The notes below the pieces were generated by a model that saw only the letters and a program-made list of their open reading frames with translations, was not told the DNA's origin and did not search any database. DNA of 64,000 nucleotides from Euryodendron excelsum (Eukaryota > Streptophyta > Magnoliopsida > Ericales > Pentaphylacaceae): positions 37,768,318 to 37,832,317 of the forward strand of contig CM065379.1 in assembly GCA_033060915.1 (NCBI GenBank), written 5' to 3'. The position numbers were made by a program, and so were the translations under genes. Below, in pieces: positions 10,757-23,700 of this stretch (position 1 is the first letter of the stretch; each line of letters starts with the position of its first letter).

Positions 10757-11688
10757 ATGGCGGCCTCTTGGCAACTACCGGTGGCTACTGCAATTCCTTC
10801 TTCGTCTTCATCACCATCCTTGAGACGTCTTCCCATGCAAGCACTATGTGCCATTAATAGCAGAAACGGTGCTAAAATTCCTATGCCTCCAGTGAACCCT
10901 AAGGACCCATTTCTGTCTAACCTCGCCTCGGTCGCTGCAACTTCTCCTGAAAAGCTTCGTGATAGGCCTTCAAATTCTGATACGCCTCCTTATTTGGACC
11001 TATTTGACTCTCCCAAGCTCATGGCTACTCCAGCCCAAGTACCGTCTTTCTACTCTTCCTCACTTCTTAATAATAATTTAAATGCACTACTGTGCATATA
11101 TATATATATATAATATATTATATATATACTTCGTAATGTATTCATGTCTGATTATTATCCTGATACTTGTTGCAACTGAGAGTTGGATTGAGTTTATGAT
11201 TATTGTTGATTATTGTTTGCTTCATGTTACGTCCTTATATGATGCTTGTTTCATGTGTTGATTATTCCTTTTAGTTTGTTATTTCAGATTGTGTATATAT
11301 CGCTTCATTCCTCAAGGGCTTATTGGTTGTGCCTATTGCCTTATTTCACAAATTGTACCATTTTGAACTGAGTAACTTGAGATATGTGAATTCATGGATT
11401 AGTTAGTTGGAATTTCCATAGATGTTGAACAGAATTAGAGTTGGTAATTTTGTGCTTTGAAAGAAGAAAGTAAATTTTGTAGATTTTTAAGTTGTTTCAT
11501 TTTTACAGCCAAACACACCTGACTATCTATTTTGTAAATGCATCAGTTCTAAAATAGGTCAATTAACATTTTGGTGACAACCAAATGGGTCCTAATCGTT
11601 TCTCTACTTGTTTTCACATGTTCTCATTACTCAAGGTGCCAAGTAGGTATGTTTTGTATTTGTGCGTATTGAATGCTTATCTGATGAT

Positions 11689-11745
<57 letters not shown>

Positions 11746-14700
11746 ATTTGAATCAGGTGGAAAGATCTGTTTCGTACAATGAACACAGGCCAAGAAGACC
11801 ACCACCAGACTTGCCTTCATTACTTCTCCATGGTAGAATAGTATACATTGGCATGCCGGTAGGTGCTTTGATCTACCATTTATCTTAGTGTTTTCTATTT
11901 GCCATCTACTTGGAGTCAAAGTACTATCGCAGGAGAAGCTAAAAAGAGACAAAGAGTTTACTTTGGTGAATATGGGCAGATTCATCATATAAACTTTATT
12001 TTCCTTTCCCGTTATGGAGATGACAACCCCAGACTACTTTACTGGCATTATCAGAAAAATATAAGTGAGAAGATGTTTTATCTATGAAATATAGGTTCTA
12101 TTACTTACGCTTGGTGAATTAAAAAATTTGTTAATCAGAGATGCTTTGGTTAAGGAGGCCTTATCTTATTGCTTTTGGAATTCTTATTTAACACGAAGAG
12201 AAGCCATATTACTTGGATTGCTGGCGATCGCTATTGGATGCCCGATTTTGTGGAGAAGATCATAACTCCTAAACCATATAAAACTCATAAATTTACTATG
12301 ATGGACTTTCTATTATCATGTTAGCCACCTATCTTGATGAAAGGAATGGGACTTGGAATTCCCAGTTTTACTTAGCTCGTATGACTTTATAATGAATTAG
12401 AAGAACATGCTAAAATGCACTTGAGAACTACGTAATTGCAAATCATAAGAAGAGGTGAATGGGCTAGAAAATGTTGTGTGCACTTTTATCTGGAATATGA
12501 ATTGATTCAAAGCATGCATGGAGGTAGCGTGTAGGCTTATGTAACTCTCTAGAAATTAGTTTTGCCAAGCTATTTGTAAATGCAACATTGATTGGCAGGG
12601 ACGGAACTAGGATTCCAACTTGGGGGGCCCAAAAAAGAAAAAAAAAACTTACACAAACTAATATAGACTATAGTATTTCTCTTAATGTAAGAATAATATG
12701 TAGATACTAAGATTCAATGTCAAACCAATGCAAAAATAATATAGATGGTATCTATTCAGCCTTCACATATATAAACAAAAAGTAAGTCACAAAATAATTG
12801 TTTCTTGATACATCTTAGCCTAATCATCTATCAAAGTGGAACCCGACATTCTTTCATGTCCCGAAAGTCTTCAATGATTGTCTCTATCCTAAACTTCTCA
12901 GCAATTTCCTTTTCAATGTACACAAGCAAAGAGGCTAAAAGCAAATCATCCTTCATGTTGCTACGAAGCCTAGTTTTGACAATATTCATGGCAGAGAATG
13001 ATTGTTCCGTAGTTACAGTGGAAACTAGTAGAGTAAGCACAAGTTCAATCACTTTATAAACAAGTTGGTAGGTTGTTGATCTTTTAGCCTTTACCAATCA
13101 TTGACACAATTAAAATATAGTTGACAAATTTTTGTAATTTGGATGTCAAACTACATTAAGTTCATAATACGAAAGTTACATTCTCAACTGCATTTTCTCA
13201 TGATTTGTGAAGTCTTACGGATAAAACTTGTCAACTAGCTGACAAATATCATTGATTTTGAAAGATTTTGACACATCTTGAAGATTTAGAGCTAAACTAA
13301 AAATAAGTAGCTCCATTGCATACTCGTTAAACCGCTCATTTAGTTCTTGTAGTTGAGAATCTATTGTAGGATAAAAAAATATCCACCCGATATTGATGCT
13401 TAATTGTGAAGTCATCTTGTTGATGACGAGCTTGATCTCATCTAGCAATATATTGAGCACTTATATCTGGAACATCAATATTTTGTACCTGACAAAATGA
13501 TTTCACATTGATAAGTAAATCATCCCATTTGCTATCTCTAAAACTTACTTTCAATAAGTGCTTTAGTGGATGAAACAAGTTACATGGTATTTATAATGTC
13601 TTGGGATTGGCACTGCAGGGCTTGACAAAGTAGATCAGTGATCTCCATAATTGCTTTCATAAGATGCAATATAAAAACAAATGCATAGGAAGTCAATGCG
13701 TCATAGGCCGAGTCTACATCTCTTCGTTGGGAACCAGTAGTTCCTTCATCAATGATGTTAAGGAGAATTACATATGTTGCACTAAACATCTTTATCAAGC
13801 TAGAAACTTACCTCAAGTGGGAACTCCAACAAGTATCTCCAGCCCATTGTAAAGTGCCAATTTGGTTGAGTTTCCTTCCACTCTAAGCTCATCAAGAGAA
13901 ATCATATAGGCAATGTCAGCAGTTTGAGCAACCTTCAATTCATCATATCACTTGCATGAAGCACTGACAGTATTCACAATAGAAAACAGTTTCATAAAAA
14001 GTTGATAAACTGGGATAATTTCTTTTGATGCTACCACTAATGCTAATTATAAACGATGTGCAAAATAATGGACATAATAAGCATATGGACAATCATTCAT
14101 AACCAAAGTTTGCAGTCCATGAAACTCACAGCGCATGTTACTTGCACCGTCATACCCTTGCCCTTGAATATTTTGAATATCAAGATTGTGAAAAAATAAT
14201 ATAGAATATATCCCTTTTTTAGGGTCAATGACGAAATATTAGAGAGATGAACAAGCCCAAAAAGGCTCCCATGACCACTGGTTGGAATGTATATAAACAC
14301 ATGTTGAATATAAATATATGTTGAATATAGATTTACCATGAATAGTTTGTCAACGTTGGTACGTTGCTGTAACCACTAGTTGGCAGTTTGAACTTTAATA
14401 CTCTAAGAAAACCCCCTCTCTATCTCTAGATTGTTTTTTTTTTTTGGGCAAGGATAGAGAAAGGTTGTGTTTAGACTTTTTAATTGAAATGAATGTGGGC
14501 CCAATTGCATGTGGTGGCAGTGCATGGTACAAAACGTAAGTGGAGAATATGGATAAATAGTAAAGATTTTTGGACTCTTCTACTAGTACAATCAGTGGGG
14601 CAGAGACTGAGTTTTGTGGGGCCACCTTGTTATGTACATAACATATATATACATAAGATGTACATTATACTAGGGGTCTGGACCAAAAGTAGGGGGCCAT

Positions 14701-17700
14701 GGCCCCTACTATCAATGAGTACGTCTGTTCTTGTTGATTGGAGTCCCTACTGCCAACATACTGCCTTTCTTTGGGTTCCTTTTATAAAGCTAAGAATGTT
14801 TGTTTTCCATTGTGGAGAGATTTTAGGGCGTTTGGCAAGTTGGAAGAGGCATGATCTTTCGAAAGGCGGAAGTTTATATTGATTAAGATCTCTCTCTCTC
14901 TCTAGCCTTCCTACCTATTTTGTCTTTGTTCGATATTGGCAAAGAAGCTTGAAAAGCTGCAGAGAGATTTTCTTTGGGGTGGGCTTTGTGATGGGTTCAA
15001 ATACCACTTGGTGGATTGGGATACAACTTGTAACCTATTCGAGCAAATGGTTTGTGTATCAGAAGATTGACTTTTGTTGGAGGTGGCGATGTCACATGGG
15101 GTGGCGTTGTGGAAAAGCATTTGAGCTAGGTGAGATGCGGGGACTGACCTGCTCATTGACAGCAGGGAGACATGACCCCCCCTATTTTTGGCCCAGACCT
15201 TTAGTATACTGTACATCTTATGTATATATATCTTATATACATAACATGGTGGCCCCCCCAACCTCAGTCTCTAGCCCTATCTATTCTCTACGGCTGCCTT
15301 TATGTTTTTTATTGCTTTTGGTTTGTGTTCGATCCCATTGATTATACTAGTAGAAGAGTCCAAAAGCCTTTGCTCTTTACCATATTTTTCACTTACGTTT
15401 TGTACCATGCACTGCCGCCACACGCAATTGGCCCACATTCCTTCCAAATAAAAAGTCTAAACCCAGCCCTTTCTCCATCCTCGCCCAAAAAACCAATCTG
15501 GAGATAGAGAGAGGGTTTTCTTAGGGCATTGAAGTTCAAATTGCCAACCAGTAGTCGTGGCAATGTACCAATGTCAACAAGCTATTCATGGTAAATCTAT
15601 ATTCAATAAGTTTTGTCAACCAGTGGTTGCGGGAGACTTTTTTTGAGCTTGTTCATGTCTCTGATACTTCAGCATTGATACTAAAAAATGAGATATATTT
15701 TGTATTATCTTTTCACAATCTTAATATGTGAGGGTAAGGGTACAACGGTGCAAGTAGCATGCACGGTGAGTTTCATGGACTGCAAGCTTTGGTTATAAAT
15801 GATTATCCATATGCTTATTATGTCCATTGTTTTGCACATCGCTTACAATTGGCATTAGTGGCAGTATCAAAAGAAGTTATCCCAGTTCATCAATTTTTAC
15901 GAAATTGTCTTCTATTGTAAATATTGTAGGTGCTTCGTGCAAGCGTAATGATGAATTGATGATTACTTAAGCTGCTAACATTACCTATATGGTTTCTATT
16001 TATGAGCTTAAGAGTGGAAGGGGACTCAACTAGATTGGCACTTTATAACGGGTTAGAGTTCCCATTTGAGATTAGTTTCTAGCTTGATAAAGATGTTTAG
16101 TACATCATGTGTAGTTCTTCTTAACATCATCGATGACTAAACTACTCCTTCCTAATGAGGAGATGTAAACTCTGCCTATGAGGCATTGACTTCCTATGAA
16201 TTTGTTTTTAGTACAACATGACTTAACAATTGAGTATCATTATCGGGTGGATATTTTTTATGCTGCAATAGATTCTCAACTACAAGAACTAAATGGGCAG
16301 TTTAGTGAGCATGCAATGGTACTACTTATTTTTAGCTCAGCTCTAAATCCTCAAGATGTGTCAAAATCTTACAAAATCGATGATATTTGTCATCTTATTA
16401 ACTAGTTTATCCGTAAGACTTCATAAATCATGAGAAAATGCTGTTGAGAATGGAACTTTCCCATTATCAACTTAATGTAGTTGGACATCCGGATTACAAA
16501 AATTTGTCAACTATTTCTGAATTGTGTCGATGATTGGTGAAGATTAAAAGATTAACAACCTACTAACTTGTTTATAGAGTGATTGAACTTGTGCTTACGC
16601 TACCGATTCCGTTGCAAATACGGAACGATCATTCTCTACCATGAATGTTGTCAAAACTAGGCTTCATAGCAAAATGGAGGATGATTTTCTTTCAACCTCT
16701 TTGCTTGTGTACATTGAAAAGGAAATTGCTGAGAAGTTTAGTACAGAGACAATCATTGAAGACTTTCGGGACATAAAAGAACACTAGGTTCCACTTTGAT
16801 AGATGATTAGGCTAAGATGTATCAAGAAATAATTATTTTGTGATTTACTTTTTGTTTATATATGTGAAGGCTGAGTAGATACCATTTTTGCATTGGTTTG
16901 ACGTTGAATCTTAGTATCTACATATTATTCTTACATTAAAAGAAATACTATAGTTTGTGTAAGTTCCATCCCCCCACTCTTCTAAGTTGGAATCTTGGTT
17001 CCATCCCTGATGAGATGAGTTTAGGGTTAATATCTGTTTTGAGGTGGGGATTGGGGGAAGGGTTCACTTTTGGAGCCAGGTTTGATTTGGGGATAGAAAG
17101 TCAAAAGATACTTTCCCAACTTTGGCTCGTGTGGTTCACAATTGGAGGGCGATAGTTAAGCATTACTTTAATTTGGAAGGGACATAAGCTTTTTGGGATA
17201 TATCCTTTAGGCAAGAGTTAAATGAATAGGAGGTGGAGCTGATGTAAGCTGTTGGGCATCCTTTATTCGCAATCCCTTGATGGTCAAGTTGGGTTGGGTT
17301 TTTATTTTTTTGGTTTGGGAGGGGGAGGGCAACATGATGCGGTGGTTGATATTGAAGTCCAGTTGTTTTCAGGTGAGGTCATTTTAGGAAGTTTTGGTAG
17401 GCTAGAGAGTGATCCCCTTCCCCTGGTGGGGAGCTTGAGTTTCCAATGCACCTTCAAAGGTGGCTTTATTTTTATGGAAGATGATCCCTGGAAGGATTCT
17501 TACTATTGATAACTTGATTAAGAGGACGCAAATTCATGTTAATTGGTACTGTATATGTAAAGCTGACGGATAATTTGCCAATCATCTACTCATTCATTGT
17601 TCGGTTGCCAAAATTCTTTGGTTGTTGATGCTAGGGAAATTTGGAATGGTATGGGTGTTTGCTAGTAGTGTTCAAGATCTTTTGATGGCTTGGAGGAGAG

Positions 17701-20700
17701 CTCGTGTGGGCAAGAGGAGAAAAAAGGCGAGGTTTTTTTATTCTGCATGTGCTTATGTGGACCATTTGGGGAGAGCGGAACTTAAGATCTCTTCATTGAA
17801 TGGAAGAGCAACTTATTAAATTGTAAAGTAGATTGTTAGTTCTTGGAATCTCGGTGGGGTTGATCCATCTATGAATCAATCTTTGGATCGTGTGGATCAT
17901 TTCGAGTAATTTTGATATATAGGACATATAGGTTTATGCTATACTCTTGGTTGAACATGGGTGATACCTCCTTGGTACCTCTTTAATATTACATACTCTT
18001 AGTTATCCCCTAAAAAAAAGGTCTTTTGATTCTCATGTTCTATATTTGTTTTTAGTACATGGACTTGCTTGATGTATGGAAAATCCCACATGGGCTATAC
18101 TTCCAATTAATTGTCTCCAACTTAGTGTGGGCTGCACTTCCAATAGATTATTTCCAAGTTCTGTAGAGTTTCAGGAAAATATTTGAAACTTGATCTTGCG
18201 GTTTAGAACTTAGGAGCTAGTCAAAAGAAGGATGGAGCACAGACCTCAGAGAATAAGATATGGAACTGCCAAATATACAGGATAGAATTAGGCAATTAGC
18301 ATAATGTAATACGAAGAGGGTTGAGCTATATGAATCAAACCCTGTTGACTATACCATACAGAGTATGATTAAAAACAGATGAAATAAGGGATAACTTTTG
18401 AGACTATACATTCTTAGAGTAACTGAATTTTGCATGTTTGGTTGTGGAAAGGTGGAGCAGGATAGTGAGGCAATGAATTGAGACAGAAGGCTCCTTCAAT
18501 ATGGATATAGGATCTATAAAATGCACAAGCATTCTGTTCACTTTTGAAAGCTTTTCAAAATTGAATCCACCATTTAAAGGCACAGTATATCTTAGTTCCT
18601 GTAATGTGCAATGTGGCCTCGTCCTCTAGGAGCATTTTGAGACCATCAAATGAGATAGAAGACACTTTTGTTGTGCTTGTAATGTCTGTAAACTGTACAA
18701 GTATTCTGTTCACTTTCAAAAGCTTTCATTGCTTTATATCTCATATAGCCTTTCGGAACAGGCTATATTGCTTTATATCTCTGTCCTTTCCGTCCTCCCG
18801 CCTAGGTGAATCAATCTGATTACCCACAAACAACCTAAATTCTATCTTTAACTGGTGTCGACATATTAACATTCTTTTTCATGTTGCTTTGCATGGGGAA
18901 ATTTTAGGGGAGCAATGAGAAGATGCACTCAGGAGATCACTTTTTGCCATTATTTTTTGTTTTTTTAAATAATTTCGCTACCTTTATCATGAAATCTGAA
19001 CAAGTTAATCTTCTTTTTTTGTTTTTGTTTTCAGTTGGTACCAGCGGTCACAGAGCTTGTGATTGCAGAATTAATGTACCTGCAATGGATGGATCCCAAA
19101 GAGCCGATATACCTTTATATAAATTCTACTGGAACAACTCGTGATGATGGTGAAACCGTGAGTCTCCCATTGATTTCCACTTTCTTAATAATGTCATTAT
19201 ACATACTGAATGTTGTTGAATAATAGTTTCTAATATGCTCATTGTTCCGTTATTCTTCTCTGATGGGATGTAAGCATAGAAATATGTTAATTTTAATCCA
19301 GAACTGTGCATCTATATGAAGCTTAGCCACTAATATACTTATTCCACATATTCTGGCTACATTGGATGAACACTAGACAATATTATCAGCAGCTGTAATT
19401 GCATTCCTATTATAATGAGATCTAGATATTTGTTTGTGTTTGTTCTATTTTCATCATAGTTTAGTTTAAGAACCACCAAAATGAAATTTAATTGACCACT
19501 ACCTTGTCTGAGTTCGAAGTGAGGATTTGCATTTTTTGATTTATCCCTATGATGGGATTGCTTTTGTTGTATACTATCTGCTGGTGGTTCTCCTTATCTA
19601 TAATTTGTGTGGTTCTTCATTTTATTGTTCAGTTCATTGATATTATATTGTGCAGAGTTTGTGACACCAACAAGCTACGACACCCGAATCAATATCCATA
19701 TTCAAAGTGCTTGTGAGCACATATTATGTAGCTCCCTCATCTGGATTTTGTTAATTCGCTCTTCCAGAATTGCTTTTGGTGTCAAAATCGGACAGCCATT
19801 TTCATTATTGCACTTGCATCTGTGCCCATAGATCACAGACTATACTACAGTAAATGTTGTAATTATTATGGCGGTGGCAAAATTATAGGGGTTGTGTTTC
19901 AAAAGTCAGTTTACAAAAGAGAATTGTGTAAAAATGCTATAAAATTTGTTTTTTTGCAATTATTTTGTGGTTCGAAATTTATTTTGTGTCAGCAGAAAGA
20001 TGAATAAATAGAAGAACCAAAAGCAGTTGAAGAAATAGCCAGCTGCTTGTCTTGAGTAGCTCCAAACAAAAGATCATCTTCGTCATTGTTTCCATGTCAT
20101 TGTGTTTAATAAAAAAAATCCTTTTTTGTCTCATTGTCGTGATTTATTGTGGTCCATGCTTCAGTTTATTTGGCAACTAGAATTTCCTCTTCTTCCTAAC
20201 TCAAGGATTTGCCCCCCCCCCCCCCCCCCCCCCCCCATTTTGCATAAGTTCATTGTATAATCAGGCTACATGAACTTCTTTATATTTTTAAAGAAAACTG
20301 TGAGACCTAGAGCTTTCATTGCAGTGGTGGTGTTTTTAATTAAGTGGTCCCATCATCTAGTATGGTTGATGATGACAATGACATCATCATCATTATCATC
20401 AGTAGTAGTATTACTAATTTTATACTGTTATTGGCAATAGCAGTGATAGTAGATATTATCATTTATTACTAGTAATTGCTGCAATAGTCCCGGTTAGCAG
20501 AAAAAAAATAGTAGTAGTTAATAATTTGAGCATGGATTTTTTATTGATGATGAAATGATGTATTTTTTTAGTGAACGGATTGAATGATTAGGTGAGGTTA
20601 TGCAGCTTTTTAGCATGTCAATTTTCAATATCACAAAAAGAAATTTCATTATTTTTTCACAATCAGATACTTGTACTCCAAACTTTTAGATCTTAATACA

Positions 20701-23700
20701 TGTGATGTAGTGGTATATCTTTCTAATCTCTTGTTCTTACAAATTCTGTGTTTCCAATATTTTGCCTTCAATTGCAAATTTCCGACATGCCTTTAAATTT
20801 CATAATAGGATACAGACATGTACCGAGAATAATTCTTAGATAATTGGCGGGAATCAGGGAGCAAAAGAAAAAAAGTACTCAGTAGTCAAAAATAGTCTTT
20901 AAGTGTAGACTTATGATGTAATGTATATGCATGAACATGTATATCTGTGTGTACATATATACATGCATGGGGGTAGTTATGCTTGTCCATGTGTTTTTAT
21001 CTACTGTTTTTGTTCAGTATATAGGATGAAAATCTTTTAATTTGTCTTGTTTATTCAATCAATCATGTCTTGTTGCGGCTACAAATATTTTCCTTAGCCC
21101 AATTGCCAACCTGAGATATACAAATATTGCTCTTCTTTTTTTTTCTTTTCATTTTTTTTTTGTTTCCGAGGACAGGTTATTATGGACAGCCTGGATTATT
21201 GAACAATCTGGGACTCAATAGGTAGCTGAGCTAGCCAACTTCTTGGTTTTGACTAATAAAATACAAAACAAACGAATTTAATACTTTATTACGATTAATA
21301 TTTAAAAACAAAGATTCAGAAATGTGTTGGTGATTTTATTTGATAATAAATTGGCTATGTTTACACGGTCTGTTTCAAACCCAAAGCAACCAACCCTAGG
21401 TTGTTAATGAACCGAGCTGCTTCTGAGTAGTATGGACTTGTCTTCTTAAACGTGATGTTCAAGCTTGTTCACCACTTAAACAAAGCTAACCAGGAGTTCA
21501 AGTATGAGGCTGCTTTGCTTAGCGAACAAACATTGTGCAACATGTGTTCTAGGACGTCTAAGCTCGGACCATTTTCCTTGGCATTTTGTAAGTTCTTTAA
21601 CACAACCCGTACTGGTTAACTGTTGAAATAAAGTTGAGAAGGAATATCAAGCCAGCAAGGCTTGACCAAGAGATGCTTGGGGTTTATGAATATGTTATAG
21701 GTGCTCATTGCATTGACAAAGGTTGAAGTATTGGATTTTTAACACACGAATAAGTTCGTGCTTATGCCAATGCACAAACTTTGTAGGTTTTTGGTAAATG
21801 ATATATAGCACCAAAGGCATGGATTAACCGACGTCAAGTTGTGGATGGTTTGATTGTATGGTCTTTTTTGGGCCGTGATTATAAATGATGTGGAACTGAG
21901 TTTGGTCTCTCTTTCTATCTAACCTTTCTCCTTATCGTCCTCCTCCTATTTTACTATTCCCCTCCCTTCTGCTCTTTCTTGGTCCCAATATGTTGTTATG
22001 GGCAGACTTCTCACCAACGAAGGAGGATAAATAAAAAAAAAAAGGCAAATGAACAAACAAATATCTCAGACGGTGATCGTGGTAGGTTCGAGGATCTTAC
22101 TCTGTGAAGGAACTCTTCTCTTGATTCATTTCCTCTAGTGGCCTAGCTATACCCCTTCGATCCATCATATTGGAGCGATTAGCTCTTGGAATTTTGGGCT
22201 CTTTTACTCTCTTTCAAACAGTAAACTTCTCAACCATTTTTGCTTGTGGTAACTTGGCTCCATAAGGCTCATGCAAAAAACTATTGGGTTAGTTCGGTCT
22301 TTAAAGTTGATCGAAACACACTATACCTAGCGAATTAGCGTAGCTGTGGACTCTCGCTAGTATTGACCTTGAGCGGGAGCTGTGTCTAGAGCTTGACCAG
22401 GGGATGGTTGAGTGCGCAAGAAAGAAACTAAAGCAAGCACCAGATTTCCCCTCGGGGATAGTAGGAAAAATCCTCCCTTACTTTATTCTTTGACAAGAGT
22501 CAAGGAACGGTCAGGATGGCTAACTTACGACTTGCTTGATACAAGCTTCCTTGATTCATTATTAGATAGTTAAGGACTATAGCTTACCGTAGAAAAGAAA
22601 AGAACATTTTTCTGTCCTATTGAGAAGGTGATCCCTGGCCATTGCCTGTGGCGTTAGATAAAAAGGTGACCAAATCTAGTTCTGAAGTTGGCATTAAATT
22701 CCTCGACGGGCATCAACTGTGATGGTAGGTCGTCCACTGCACTCTTTTGGGAAGTCTCCCTCTGGCTGATCCCAATGGATTAAATGACTGCTGACCTCCG
22801 GCTGGTTCCTATCATGTCTGTATTTCAACCAAGAATACAACCCTGTCAAAGATATTTAACCTTCCTTCCTTATGAGTGGGAATCTGCGGCAGCCAACTGC
22901 CCAACTGCCTGTTCTAGTAATATAATGTACAGGCATTCAAGCAAACACAAGCATGAGCAAGTCGCAAGGAGCCCAGGGCCTGAGAACCCTAAAACAAAAG
23001 TGAAAAACACTAGGAGAGCTCTGCTCCGATGAACAAAAACACAGAGCGAGCAAAGCTCTTTCCTATTCAAATAAACCAAGCAGTTTGGAACAAAAAATAG
23101 CCAAGAAAGCAAGTCACGCCCTTGAGAGTCTATTTCAGGTACGATAGTGTCAAGAAGGTATTAGCCACTGGTGACCACACTTTTGTAAAACCACCATTGG
23201 TCCTAGAGGGTGGGCTTTAGCACAGTTTACTGAGACTCCATTCTTATTCTACTCAAATAGAAAGAAGTTGGTTCCTGGACAAGTGATTCCACTTCTTCCT
23301 CTTGAACCTCGAACAAAAAATCGATCTTGCCATCGGTTCGATTAAGAGTTCCGAATTGAAAAAGTAAATTGAACTTGACTTGAGACGAAGGGACCAAGTG
23401 CCTTAAAAACCGCTTTCTAAAGGCTCCAGCAGCCACTTTCCTTAATGGCTACCAGCTTTTGAATGAACTGAACTCTTGGACTGGCTGAAAGGGAAAAGGG
23501 AGACTGAACAGAGCATTTTTTCACTCGTCTACAGGGCTAGTGGAACCCTTTTCTTATGCCTGTAGATTTCTCTGTGTTTGTTTTCTGTTTTCCCCCTGCT
23601 TAGAAGGTGTTTACACGCGTTAAATTGATGGATGGACTCGCACTTTTTTTCACATATTATTGTCCAAAAGTTCATAGGACGTTTCTATAATCTTAGGGCT

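Larger units (their letters stand above)
12540..18017 (+). mobile_element. 5'-truncated LINE in ClpR3 intron 2, split by two hAT insertions
   Basis: Decayed plant LINE (non-LTR retrotransposon) reverse-transcriptase C-terminal sequence appears in three pieces. Upstream of 12588 are only a few tentative residues. The 14734-15137 piece encodes LPTYCLSLGSFYKAKN, LASWKRHDLSKGG and KLEKLQRDFLWGGLCDG. The 17018-18017 piece encodes FPTLARVVHNWRAIVKH, FRQELNE and the zinc-binding zf-RVT region, LTIDNLIKRTQIHVNWY..CK..HLLIHCSVAKILW. It ends in a short A-run (CCCCTAAAAAAAAG near 18010). Several Trp codons are now stops (TGA or TAG), so it is dead. The left border is uncertain. It has the same orientation as the host gene. 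Confidence 0.75.

Noticed and set aside
10636..10854. 72-codon minus-strand frame over the ClpR3 start
   Set aside because: Antisense to exon 1 of ClpR3, with no family resemblance.
11677..11988. 103-codon minus-strand frame with an (ER)n run
   Set aside because: The run is the CT microsatellite translated, and the frame is antisense to ClpR3 exon 2.
14733..15137. Central spacer of a single fold-back transposon
   Set aside because: The spacer encodes LINE reverse-transcriptase text, and each hAT arm has its own target-site duplication, so two separate insertions explain it better.
22784..23436. Possible protein genes in the mitochondrial-looking block
   Set aside because: Frames on both strands overlap and none resembles a mitochondrial or nuclear protein.
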